A stretch of 64,000 bases of DNA from Sanderia malayensis (lineage: Eukaryota; Cnidaria; Scyphozoa; Semaeostomeae; Pelagiidae). The notes below the pieces were generated by a model that worked only from the letters and a program-made list of their open reading frames with translations, was not told the DNA's origin and searched no databases. Position numbers and translations under genes: made by a program. The DNA lies in NCBI GenBank assembly GCA_013076295.1, contig RQOL01000463.1:1-64000 (forward strand). Direction: 5' to 3'. Below, piece by piece: positions 1 to 12,800 of the stretch (positions are counted from its first letter, which is position 1; every line of letters starts with the position of its first letter).

Positions 1-126
1 CGTAGTGCTCTATACCATGGCAGGCAGAGCTAGTTTACAAGCAAAAATTTGGAACCAATTTGGAGTTACAACAAAGTAGATATTGCAAAATAAATTGTAA
101 ATGATGAGCATTATACTCTTCTTCAG

Positions 127-3100
127 GTTTGGCGTACCTCATTTTTTGCATCATTCACAATCACCATCCTGCTAACAGTCACAGGACTTATCCTCGGGAC
201 ATTATTTGGTATAAATCCCCGTCAAAGCTTGTTTGTCGCAACATGCTTATCGCTATCCAGTACGCCAATCATGAGTAAAGTTATGGCAGGGAGTCATGAA
301 GAGAACAGAGGTTTGTTTACCTTCCTTTCACACCTGAGCAAACTTGCTTTATGAAGATGGTATGAGGTGCTGGCAAAGTGGTAAAATGCTTGTTAATCAG
401 TCCAGGCACCAGCTTGACATTTCCGACAATAGCCATCCATCTGCAATGAAACAAAGTCAGCATCATAAAACTGAAATAACATCAATTGATTGTATGTAGA
501 TTGATGAAATAAAAATACATTTTAATCAACTCAAATCTCTGTTTGCAGATATAGCTGATGCAAGTAATGACTACATAAACATTCTGATGGGTATACTTGT
601 CATGCAAGACGTACAAATTGGCCTTGTCATGGGGCTGCTGCCGATTCTGGCAGGACACTACGAACAGAGCAAGTCCTCATTTGCTATTCTCCCAAACAAA
701 GGTGTTATTCACTACTGGATGCACGGCGCAAGTCATGCCGGATCGAAAGGTTATCTTTCACAAGCATTTATAATATAATAAAGTAATCCCCTCTCTTTGA
801 ACCCAGAGCCTCTGTAGAACTCTGCCATACTTGCATTAATAGCAAGCATGTTCTAATCTCAATATCCTCCCATTCTTCAAAATTCCAACAGAAATAGGTT
901 AACTCTTTTTCTTTCAATCCTGTTCAGATGTTGTTGACAATGCTCTCACCACAGTGTGGTCTCTCGTGGAGCTGTTAATAGCCATGTGTCTCTTGGTCTT
1001 CATCAGTGGATTTTTGGCAACCCAGTTCATTTCTAGATATTTCAGGTTTGTGGACTGTCACTTCTTTAATATGTGCCCCCTTTCAGAATTATACTTTTTG
1101 CTGACAGCCAGTGTGAAATCGGAAATACCAAGGGGGCTAATGCACCCAATGTAATTCTATGATTCTGCTCAAAGTATCATAGATTAAGCCTTGCTGTTAA
1201 CCAATTTGTAATGGGTAGGTTTGTCATTTGTATAACGCAGGTTGCTGTCTCTCATTGGCAAGCACGAGGCTGGGGTGATTGGTACTGTCACAATCATCTT
1301 TTCAATGTTACTTGTAAGTATACGTGCACTTGCCTACTGCGTTCGTGCATTCGTGTTATTGTATATCGTGTATAATGCAACTCTCACGTTGCACATTAAT
1401 TGACATTGCAACTCTCACGCGAGGCTGCGCAGTTTCATGCATCACAGTCACCATAAAGCGCACAGCAAGGCACGTCAGAAACTCAGATATATCAGAGAGA
1501 TGATCCGATACAATACAGTATTTTACTATTTCAGTTCACCGACCACCTTGGCATATCAATGGAATTAGGGTGCTTTATTTGCGGGGCAGTTATCAGCAGT
1601 CAGGGTGAACAAATATGTAAACAGGTAAGCGATTGAAAATAAGCAACCTGTGACCTCTTTCCTGCAATGACAACCTCAGTTTCATGTTTGCGTACAGCTC
1701 CTTCTGGAATCTTATTACCGGCTGAAATCTAATTTCCTTTTAGAGGTATTTCTACATATGGGTTTCCCAAGGAGTGCTCAGCTTGCAGATGAAAATATAC
1801 ACCACATGTTCTCCTAACCATTTATATAGATACATTTTATTAAAGATGTATCTAATTAACACAAAACTAAAGCTGGTTAACGAACACAGCAGACTTTGGA
1901 TTAACAATAAAAGTGTCAAAATAAAATGAATGAAAATGTTAACCAATAAATGTAACAAGTTGAAAAATAATAAGGGCAACTCGCGCGGAGAATTTTCTCA
2001 AGGAGCCAAGCCCTCAACAAGATTTCCCAGGGGTGGTTCAAGCCCCCCAAGCCCCCATGCTGTCGCCGCCTAATGGTTGTACTTTACGATTGTAATTCTT
2101 TATTTCAGGCAACAATATTCACGGAATCAATCAGAGATTTCTTTTCCTGTTTATTCTTCACGTCTATTGGTGAGTTGCTGGTAGATTAATCCCATTCTGC
2201 GTTCTCAACCGCTGTGGATGTTGTGGTGCCTGAAATTGTGGTGCCATGCGTGCCATGCCCATAATATCCAAGACCTTTCTTCTGACTCTTGCCACATACG
2301 TCACAAGGTTGTCCAAATTTCTCCACACAGAACCTTGAATTTCGAAGTTGCAATGATGGATTTTATTTCATGTATCTTTGGAAGGGAAAAACAATATTGA
2401 TACACTTCTTGTTTTATACAGGCCTGCACGTCTTTCCAGCATTCGTCGCCTCTGAGATTGCCATCATGGTTCCAATCACGGCGTTAGTTGTCGTTGTCAA
2501 AGTAAGTCCATTTTTTTTCTATTCATCCAACTATCCATACACCTATCCATCCATGAATCCATTAATCCATCCATTAAACCATTCATCTGTTTATCTATTA
2601 ATCCATTGGATTATCCATGAATCCATTAATCCAATGATTAATCCCTCCATCCATCCATCTATTCATTTAGGAATCTATCTATTCCAGTTTTCTTTTGTTC
2701 CAGTTTTTTGCTGCCTCACTCGTCCTTGGCTATCTCCTGCCCAGCGACAGCAAGACGAAATGGATGATAGCCTCCGGATTGACCCAGATCAGTGAATTCT
2801 CATTTGTCCTTGGAAGCAGGGCAAGGAGATTTGAACTGATATCAAGAGAGGTACACGATACCTCTCTACTATATACTAAACTATATATATTATACACTAT
2901 ATTATATAATGTACTATATACTATTCTATATACACATAGAACCATTACTATATACTATAAACATATAGAAACCATATGCTGATGAATATTTTTATTCTCC
3001 CAAGGTCTACCTCGTTATTCTGTCAGTGACAATGTTGAGCCTTCTTTTTGGACCATTCTTTTGGAAGATGATAACGTCACAGTGGTCAGGCAAGAAACAC

Positions 3101-3175
3101 TGGTTGCTACGAATTTCAAGATTTCTTTCGTCTTTGCTTTTAAAACCATCAAACTCGTTACATGGCAAGATGTAA
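127..3175 (+). CDS. TMCO3: TMCO3-like cation/proton antiporter, 3' part (9 exons, 5' end outside window)
   Basis: Exons read in one frame: 127-310, 549-701, 928-1045, 1241-1313, 1535-1624, 2109-2169, 2422-2501, 2704-2850, 3005-3175. All are bounded by AG/GT and phases are consistent, giving 358 residues plus a stop. The translation carries landmarks of the TMCO3 branch of the CPA2 monovalent cation:H+ antiporters: SLFVATCLSLSSTPIMSK, ILVMQDVQIGLVMG, SMELGCFICGAVISSQG, GLHVFPAFV, and SEFSFVLGSRARR followed by an ISREVYL segment. These are transmembrane helices of the exchanger core; the protein is expected in Golgi or other membranes, exchanging K+ or Na+ for H+ (family knowledge). The N-terminal signal and coiled-coil half of TMCO3 lies left of the window. 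The short C-terminal tail after the last helix is basic. Other CPA2 members are possible but match less well. Confidence 0.9.
2000..2077. repeat. Truncated end of the same hAT-type MITE family (TMCO3 intron)
   Basis: ttcaagccccccaagccccc followed by atgctgtcgccgcctaatgg matches the right end of the element at 50640-50699 with a few substitutions; the left end is missing. Confidence 0.55.
2525..2670. repeat. ATCCATCC-type microsatellite (TMCO3 intron)
   Basis: Imperfect atccatccatta repeats over about 145 bp between exons ending 2501 and starting 2704. Confidence 0.85.
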
Positions 3176-4003
3176 AAATCAATTTTTATATAAGTATAAA
3201 AGAGAGAAGTTTATTTATTTACAGAAGCGTTCATTTTTTAAATGTTTATCAATATACATATTTTGGAAATTGAAATAGTTCATGTAATATTGTTGGTTAT
3301 ACGAAGAGAAGGGATTTTGTTTTATTCTTGCAGATTTCTTCGTCATCTCATCTCTCATCTCCCTTTCCTGCCCCTTCTCTGCCCCTCGGCCCACCCCTCC
3401 CCCTCAACATCAACGACTTCCATCGCCACAACGTGCTCTGCTCTTCAAAACCATGCATGTCACAGATTTAGTAATGGTTTGAAATATCTAAAACTTTGTA
3501 TTTCAATGGCTGATGCAAGAAACGCACAAAAATACACAAATGAATCAAAGAATATGCCAGTATTTTGAACTTTGGTCAACCAGTTAAAATAGTTACCTCG
3601 CATGACGAAAATAAACTAATTTCGGAATTTACGTCAGATTACGTCATAGGGCCACAAATAGTAACACAACAAGGGAGACGTGTTCAAAGCTCGAGGAAAG
3701 TTCTTTGTGAACCAGGATCATTATAAAGCGAGTAAATTATTATCAAGGCGTTCATTTATGATAATTGGTTTACCTGAGTCAAGTTATACACATTTTGATA
3801 TGCTGTTTGAGAATTTCGAGGTCAAAGAGAAGATAAAGAAGCGAGAGAGCTGGTGTAGTATTTTGTCAATTGATTGGTTTAGGCCATTTTAGGCGAACTG
3901 CAAAAGCGAGCATAATTCTGCTTGACAGGACACTGCAGAGAGAACTGAACCTTCACAAAAAGGAGAAAGGAATTAACTGGATACCGTGCAAAAGAAACTC
4001 GCC
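3176..4003. other. Intergenic / UTR stretch between TMCO3-like and rhomboid genes
   Basis: No convincing ORF. It holds the TMCO3 3' UTR with one AATAAA and, near its right end, probably the rhomboid 5' UTR and promoter. No TATA box or other motif stands out. Confidence 0.5.
3610..3615 (+). promoter_or_regulatory. Possible poly(A) signal for the TMCO3-like gene
   Basis: AATAAA lies 435 bases after the TMCO3 stop and before the rhomboid start, on the coding strand. The position is plausible; no cleavage evidence is available. Confidence 0.35.
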
Positions 4004-5655
4004 ATGGCGACACGAAGAGGCGGCGGAGGACTTGGGATTGGCGTCCTCTTACTTGCAGCTGAGCTATTTGGAGTAGGCCTCCCTAACATTCCTCCAGTCA
4101 CCCTGGGCTTCATTGCATTCAACAGTGCAATTTACCTGCGGCTATTGAGGCTAGTTCGCGATGTCGGCAAGGCCTGTGTGAGTTACCGTCTCGTCTGGCA
4201 TCACGGCCAATGGAAACGCCTTTTTCTCGCACCATTCCATCACTTAGACAGCATGCATTTGTACTTCAACATGGTGTCTTTCCTCTGGAAAGGTCGGACG
4301 TTGGAGCGTCGTTACGGTGCAAGAAAATTCTTTATCATCATCACCGTGTTTGCTGTGCTGTCCCAGTTGCTGATGATCTTCATGAACCGTTTTCTGTCCA
4401 TATTCCTTTGGGACTCATCATACACAACAACGTGTGCTGCTGGTTTCTCTGGTGTCATATTTGCCTTGAAGGTACTCACAACACAGAACATGTGGCAAGA
4501 ATCTGTCAGTGTACTTGGCCTTCCATTCACAGTGCCTGCACAGTTTGCCTGCTGGATTGAGTTGCTACTGATCAAAATACTTGTGCCAAATTCATCGTTA
4601 ATCGGACATCTAGCTGGAATTATTGTTGGCATGGTTTTTGTCGAAGGACCATTGCACGGTCTTGTCAATTTAATTGACAGATTTATTGGCTCAAGACTTG
4701 GTAAGTAATGACAAAGGAGATCTTCTTCTATCCATCCACCTGGCAGCTTCTAATGCTAAAGCCACACAAACTCTTGATTGAACAATAACAAACTGTGTAT
4801 TTGATTTCTAGGTGACATAGCTGCTCCAACAGCACAGAATAACCCGGCTAACAGAGGATCATACACATACAGATCTGGAACATCAGGTAATCTTGATACA
4901 GCAAAAACTTGCATATGAGAACTGCAAGGTTTGCATCCAGCCTATTATCCAAACACAATAGGCTATTGTTTCTTCTATTGTTTTGAACAGAAATATCAGC
5001 TTCAAGGTTCTTAATCCATTAGGTCTTATATGCGGGCATTTACAGCACCCACGCATGCTGTGTGATACAAAACACAGGCAATCGCTATCTTTGCTACAGA
5101 TTCATGCTTCAGGTTCTGCAGGGCTGATGCCAAAGTATTATTTCTCTGCCCCGGATTTCCCCTTATCTTTGCTTTACAACTCAAATTTTAGGCTACAGAA
5201 ACAGTGGCCCAAAAAGAGCACAGGACAATCTTGATGGTAGCGAGGAGCAACAGATCCAAGAGGCCATAAGAAGAAGTCTTCTTGAAATAAACATGCACAG
5301 TGGATCAACAAGTGGGGCATCATCATTAAGGTCACGGCAACAGCCACCATACCCGGCATACGGATGGAGCATACCAGATGTTGGGTTTTCTTCAGCAGAC
5401 CAGTACCACCCTCCGTACCCTCCTCCGATGGCAGCAGCGGGTCCAGGATTGTATGACCAGCCATATGGTGGTGCCAACTCTCCCAACAGCATGGATGAGA
5501 ATGACCATAATTGTAGCAGGATGCCCAACCCTGAAGACTACATTCAACGTGAAGAAGGGAGTCTCTACCCTAATCTACAACGTGTGAACTCTACAACCGA
5601 ATCCATCCCATCCGCACCTCCAATTGAAAGACCTGAATTGTTCAGTGTTGACTGA
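4004..5655 (+). CDS. RHBDD1: Rhomboid intramembrane protease, RHBDD1/RHBDL4 type
   Basis: Three exons: 4004-4700, 4812-4886 and 5192-5655, 411 residues. RHBDL4 is an ER rhomboid serine protease that cleaves unstable membrane proteins and passes them to p97-dependent degradation (family knowledge). Visible marks are NIPPVTLG near residue 28, WKRLFLAPFHH, HLYFNM and WKGRTLERR in the amphipathic L1 region, the catalytic GFSG motif with Ser149, and GHLAGI with the catalytic His202. The cytosolic tail contains a ubiquitin-interacting-motif-like stretch at about residues 274-290 (acidic SEEQQ, then AIRRSLL). Pro/Tyr-rich sequence follows, making the tail longer than in vertebrate RHBDL4 as I recall it. 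I see no clear p97-binding motif at the C-terminus. The start at 4004 was chosen because gccATGG is a strong Kozak context; the frame is open upstream but only from a GTG. Confidence 0.93.
4897..5045. mobile_element. MITE family A, copy 1 (rhomboid intron 2)
   Basis: About 150 bp. The left end reads TACAGCAAAAACTTGCAT and the right end is its imperfect inverse ending TATGCGGGCATTTACAG. The interior has the family core 'catccagcctattatc' followed by short ATTGTT repeats. It is one of about nine relatives in the window; the others are listed separately. Confidence 0.7.
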
Positions 5656-6857
5656 ACTCAAACTTATTTGTAACAATGGAATTGAAATACAACTAACAAA
5701 CCACAAAGGAACCAAAACTCAGGAGTTTGTTTTTACGGAGGTATGACTTTTTGAAATTATTCTGAAGGTCACGCAACAAGTGGCCCATAAGGTTTTTGTT
5801 GGTTGTAAATAACAGCATTCAGTTGTATTTATCGAGCACTACTGCATTGCTTACAATACGCATTTATTAAACAACTGCTCTGTAATTTAATTTTAAATAC
5901 ATTGTCAACATGCCACCATGCAGGATTTAAATGGTACCTATAGCATGTAGCATGCGGTAAACTTTTGTTTATATGTAGCCTCATGTAGTTTCATTGAAGT
6001 ACACAATGAGTTCAAAAATGCAACATTTATTAAGCATTAAAGTATAATTTAGCAGCAAGTAGTGTTCACTTACTTGTTTTTCCAGCTCAAAATATAAATA
6101 ACCAGGCCTGTTCTTGCTGAAAGCAGAACGCCCACCTCAGGCACGTGTAAAATTCAAATGGTTGGCTTTCGTGCCAGAGTTAGCAAAGGGAGGCTATTGC
6201 GACCGGTCGACCGCTGACCACAAGAAGACCACTTGGTCCGTGTTTTACCAAAGTAGCATTTCACACGCTTTCATTGAAATCGATAGTAAGTTGTCAAACA
6301 TTTAGCCAATCAAACACGAGCCTTTTGGAACAAAATACAGAAAGACCCACAGAAAAACAGTTTTAAGCATTCGAATTAATTTTACACCATAAGCATTTGA
6401 CTTCTTAATTATTGCATGATTTTAAACTATATAAGCACTTTCTTAGTTGGGTAAATAGACAATGAAATTTAAAAACTATCAGATTCAAAATCTTGTAATT
6501 AAAAAATCCGAGATTCGACTTACGAAAGCCAGTGTCGTAGAAGGGAAGAAAAGGCAAATTGCTTCAAGGTTTGGAGGGTCTCATAAAGTAAAATAAAATA
6601 CTTGTTCCCGTCGATCGCAGGTGGGGGCTAGTGTTAAGTGATAAAACATCTACTGTATGTGCTTAAAAAGCAACACTCAGTCAAGTCATGAGAGGAAAAC
6701 TGGTAAAATTAATCCATTCTATTTTTGGAATGTCTTGGACACTGGCTTTCAGTAAATTGCAAATAAAAATCGTTACGAAAATTCAAGGATTAAAATCAAA
6801 CAACAGCAATAAAGCATTGAGAATAATAAAAATAATGAAAGCAATAATGTTTGCTGC
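5656..6857. other. Convergent intergenic region
   Basis: The rhomboid and FBA genes end toward each other here. ORFs are short and without recognisable domains. The DNA is A+T-rich and no repeat or RNA gene was recognised. An AATAAA-like string near 6592 is too far from either stop to assign. Confidence 0.5.
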
Positions 6858-9800
6858 TCACAAAATTCTGCACTCTTCAACGTGACGTCGCAGATCTTCG
6901 CCAACCACAACAGAAGCACCCACCATTCTCGCTCCATAGTGACCAGCCCAGACTCTGGTGTCTTTCGCGCCATCTTCAAACTGCACATAGCGGGCATTTG
7001 GAGGGAGACCGTCAAATAGATGGTCGACCTTTTGCCATCTGTCACCGGGGGCTTGACGCACCCCAGTATTGAACTTCAAGTGGGGTATCACCCTCTTTCG
7101 ATCATCAAGGACTTTCACCTTGATCTCATACTCTCCAATGCAGTCGCCACGAGAAGTGAACCTGAGAAGAAAGCAAAGCCGTGATGTATACAGTCTTCCT
7201 GAAATGTTCCCACAACAAACTTCTGCGGAATTGGGGAAATGAAGTAAGAGGGGTGAAACGTAATTCCAGACAAACAACGAGGAATCACAGATACAATGGT
7301 GTCCCTCGAAACAAAGCACCTCTTTAAGTATAGCTTCCGGTATTGTGAATTAAACAGTTGATTTATTTCACTAATATAGTGCACGCATAATCCAGAAAGC
7401 TCTTGAAGTGCAGTAAAAACCCGCGTATAAGCAGGCGTAAAATTTGCATCCAGCCTATTCTTACAAAACAATGGACTATTGTTAGAAAGCAATGGGCGAT
7501 TGTCTTTTATATTGTTTTTGAGCAGAGATATCTGGTGGTTCTTAATCCCAAGGTTCTCGTATGCGGGTTTTTATTGTATCTTTTGGTTTTATTTACAATT
7601 CGTGATGCCTTGATCCCAATCAGGTATTAGATTCATGAAACCAAACCCTACCATTCACAAACGTATATTTGAACCGGTCTTTGGAACATGTGTGCCTGGA
7701 AGCCATGCTCATACATGTCGACAGTCTGACTCCTTCTGAACCACTTATGCGAGGTTGCAATGCAGTGCTGCATGCCGCTGCCCAGTGCGGGTGGATAGCA
7801 AGATGCTCCGGACCCTAAAAAGTACGTACTACAAATTTAAACGAAAATCAAAGAAAAATCAAAAGCAAAGTAGTTTGATCGAATACAGTAAATCCTATCA
7901 AGTAAATACGGATACTTATACTGGATAGCCAATTCAGCTATGACAGCTGTTATCAATGTGGCTCCAGTTGGTATAAACCCTTACCCCCAGAAATTCTGGG
8001 TACTCACTTACCGACCTTGGAAGGATTGACAGTTGAGTTACCTGAAAGCTTGTAGTTCGTGGTTCTGACCATATGTGGATTTGAATCAGTGAAGGCATGG
8101 GTTCCAAAGAGTCGAACCCAGCGCCTTAACCACTAGGTTACACAACCGTGTAGCCCAGTGATCAAGGCGCTACAATAAGCCACCAAAAGCTTTCTCGCAA
8201 AAATACATTTTTAAATGGAGGCTTATTCGAGGAGAGAGGTTTATTCTGGGGGGGGGGGCTATTCAAGGCTTACGGTATACACGACAAGACATTATAGCAG
8301 TGTGGCAGAGTTAAGTGTCCGGCAATCAGGCTTACCGTATGGAGTTCTCTCGAGAATTACACCATCACCACCGTTAGCTAGAACGGTCCATGGATGGAAA
8401 TCTATGACATCGCAGGTATTGTCATTCCAGCCGTGTCGTGGCGTGAAATTCGGATTCCTTATGAGATTAGCTGGAAAAAACGAATATTAATACGTGAAGG
8501 AAATTATACGAGAGCTCGAATATGCTAGAAAGGCTGCAAACCTCGTCAAAGGTGCATGAACAGACGACAAAGCATGGCATGTATTGCAACACATCCTAGT
8601 CCTAATTGCGCTTGAGTCTGGCTTTATTCTTCCATTAATCGTAAATTTTAGGGAATTTGAGCCTCGATATCATTATAAAAAGCTGTGTAATAATGTATTG
8701 ATATATAGAATAACAAAGCATTAATAACATAGAATGATGCATACTTTTTGGTGGCAGAGGTGAAAGCTGCGGGACAGGAGCTGGTGCTGGAGTTGGAGCA
8801 GGACCCGGTCCTACAAAAAAAGCAACACATTAAGACCAACTGGTCTGTGTATAATGCCTGATCCAGAACGGTGTAAAGGCTCAACACTTATCGCGCAAAA
8901 CAACACGGAGCCTGGAGTTGAGTGGCTAGCAATTCAACTCAACAATAATAAATCGTGGTGTGATAAATCTAGAATACAACACGAGTTTCAACTTGATGGA
9001 TGGTTGCAAGAAGGGGGTTGGTAAAATACCCGAGCACTTCAGTGATTTCATTGGACACAGAATATTCATGGCCAGAGACAAGCTCACCTTCCGTGATTTT
9101 TATACATACGAGATGTTGAATCAAAACAAAATGCTTCATGCTTTCTGTCTGTGGACCGTTTCCAAAGTTTTGGCCTTCATGAAAAGTTTCGAGGGAATTC
9201 CCGAGATTATAGAACTCATGAAAGAATCCTTCAAAAATGATATCAACAACAAGCCAACAAAATTATCTCCCCCCTCCCAGTTGGATTGTAACCAAAGTGC
9301 CATTATCCCAAACACACACACACACACACGATGTGACAAGATAAAAGCATAACAAGATTTATAGGATGTATGAGCCTGCAGAACACATCGAGACAAACAA
9401 GTCAATCTGAATTCATTCAATAATAAAATTATTTATTCATTAAACAAAGAGTTCCAGCTCTTTGTGTAGACTAGATTTATTACATAGAATCACAGCCGTC
9501 GCTCAGAAATATAGGGCTCAATTTGATCAAACTGCGACATCAAAGACTCGTTTTAATAAGAATACATCCATGTGTATACAGTACGCAAATCACTGCTAAC
9601 CTCTCGGCAAAACTCCAACGAATGCTCCGACCATTTTAGCCCCAAAAGTGCCGGCCCACATTTTCGTATCCTTTCCCCCGTCCCTGAACTCCACATATCG
9701 CACACCAGGAGGGATGTTAGTGAAAATGTGCTCTTCCTTCTTCCAGTAATTGGATGGAGCTATCTGCATGGGGGTCTCGAACGAACAGTGAGGGATTCTC

Positions 9801-12800
9801 TGTCTGTATTGGTCAAGAAGAAAAACTTTCATGAAGTATTCCCCCTCGCAATCAGAACGAGACGCAAACCTACAAACCAAAACACACCTGCATATATAAA
9901 CACGAATGGAGGATTATACGAATTCTAAATAACGCCGTCTACATGGATAAACAAAGCATTAAAATTTAACAAGGATAAAGTTTGACTCTATCTATTCCGT
10001 TAATCCTTAACATACCCTTCAAAACATAATAACCTGGGGTCCTATCCCCTACACATAGATAAAACCAAACATCCACCCCTCCATCCCCCATCTACCCCTC
10101 TCTGCTAATGAAACCCTCCATCCACCCTTCGACTCTCTCTGTCAACCCCGCCCCTGGATAGACCTATCTACCTGCCCCTCTTCCTCAATGAAGCCCTCTA
10201 TATACCCCTCAACTCTCTATGAATCCCACCCATGTCTATCCGTTTACTAAACCTCATATGTACGTCCTTGAATCCCCGTAACAATCCCACACATAACGTA
10301 CCACTCATAGACCTTGATGCTGGGTCTTTCGTAGTCTAATTGCTGGGCACTGTAGCCCTTCTGGACAAGGTCAACAATTTGACACCGTTCGCTTATCTCG
10401 TGAGATGTGCTGATGCACCAGACGTCAAATGACGTAAGGTCAGCTGGATAGCGAGCAGCAGTTCCTGCAAAAATAACAATTCATGACAATATGCCGCGGG
10501 GCTTCTGATAAGGAGAGCATCATGGTATACAGTTTAAACATCTGATCTTTTTAACTGAAACATAATACAATCTAGTGTAGGACCGTCTAACAAAACAAAA
10601 TAACCCTTAGTTCTCTTCAAGGTTCGTTATACCTTACAGCTAACCAAACTATATAATAAACAAAACAAAATAACCCTTAGTTCTCTTCAAGGTTCGTTAT
10701 ACCTTACAGCTAACTAAACTATATAGTAAACAAAACAAAATAACCCTTAGTTCTCTTCAAGGTTCGTTATACCTTACAACTAACTAAACTATATAGTAAA
10801 CAAAACAAAATAACCCTTAGTTCTCTTCATGGTTCGTTATACCTTACAACTAACTAAACTATATAATAAACAAAACAAAATAACCCTTAGTTCTCTTCAA
10901 GGTTCGTTATACCTTACAACTAACTAAACTATATAGTAAACAAAACAAAATAACCCTTAGTTCTCTTCAAGGTTCGCTATACCTTACAACTAACTAAACT
11001 ATATAATAAACAAAACAAAATAACCCTTAGTTCTCTTCAAGGTTCGTTATACCTTACAACTAACTAAACTATATAGTAAACAAACCAAAATAACCCTTAG
11101 TTCTCTTCAAGGTTCGTTATACCTTACAACTAACTAAACTATATAATAAACAAAACAAAATAACCCTTAGTTCTCTTCAAGGTTCGTTATACCTTACAAC
11201 TAACCAAACTATATAATAAACAAAACAAAATAACCCTTGGCTCTCTTCAAGGTTCGTTATACCTTACAACTAACTAAACTATATAGTAAACAAAACAAAA
11301 TAACCCTTAGTTCTCTTCAAGGTTCGTTATACCTTACAACTAACTAAACTATATAATAAACAAAACAAAATAACCCTTAGTTCTCTTCAAGGTTCGTTAT
11401 ACCTTACAACTAACTAAACTATATAGTAAACAAACCAAAATAACCCTTAGTTCTCTTCAAGGTTCGTTATACCTTCCAGCTAACCAAACTATATAGTAAA
11501 CAAACCAAAATAACCCTTAGTTCTCTTCAAGGTTCGTTATACCTTACAACTAACTAAACTATATAATAAACAAAACAAAATAACCCTTAGTTCTCTTCAA
11601 GGTTCGTTATACCTTACAACTAACTAAACTATATAGTAAACAAACCAAAATAACCCTTAGTTCTCTTCAAGGTTCGTTATACCTTCCAGCTAACCAAACT
11701 ATATAGTAAACAAACCAAAATAACCCTTAGTTCTCTTCAAGGTTCGTTATACCTTACAACTAACTAAACTATATAATAAACAAAACAAAATAACCCTTAG
11801 TTCTCTTCAAGGTTCGTTATACCTTACAACTAACTAAACTATATAGTAAACAAACCAAAATAACCCTTAGTTCTCTTCAAGGTTCGTTATACCTTACAAC
11901 TAACTAAACTATATAATAAACAAAACAAAATAACCCTTAGTTCTCTTCAAGGTTCGTTATACCTTACAACTAACTAAACTATATAGTAAACAAAACAAAA
12001 TAACCCTTGGTTCTCTTCAAGGTTCGTTATACCTTACAACTAACTAAACTATATAGTAAACAAACCAAAATAACCCTTAGTTCTCTTCAAGGTTCGTTAT
12101 ACCTTACAACTAACTAAACTATATAATAAACAAAACAAAATAACCCTTAGTTCTCTTCAAGGTTCGTTATACCTTACAACTAACCAAACTATATAATAAA
12201 CAAAACAAAATAACCCTTAGTTCTCTTCAAGGTTCGTTATACCTTACAACTAACTAAACTATATAGTAAACAAAACAAAATAACCCTTAGTTCTCTTCAA
12301 GGTTCGTTATACCTTACAACTAACTAAGCTATATAGTAAACAAAACAAAATAACCCTTAGTTCTCTTCAAGGTTCGTTATACCTTACAACTAACTAAACT
12401 ATATAGTAAACAAACCAAAATAACCCTTAGTTCTCTTCAAGGTTCGTTATACCTTACAACTAACTAAACTATATAATAAACAAAACAAAATAACCCTTAG
12501 TTCTCTTCAAGGTTCGTTATACCTTACAACTAACTAAACTATATAGTAAACAAAACAAAATAACCCTTGGTTCTCTTCAAGGTTCGTTATACCTTACAAC
12601 TAACTAAACTATATAGTAAACAAACCAAAATAACCCTTAGTTCTCTTCAAGGTTCGTTATACCTTACAACTAACTAAACTATATAATAAACAAAACAAAA
12701 TAACCCTTAGTTCTCTTCAAGGTTCGTTATACCTTACAACTAACTAAACTATATAGTAAACAAACCAAAATAACCCTTAGTTCTCTTCAAGGTTCGTTAT

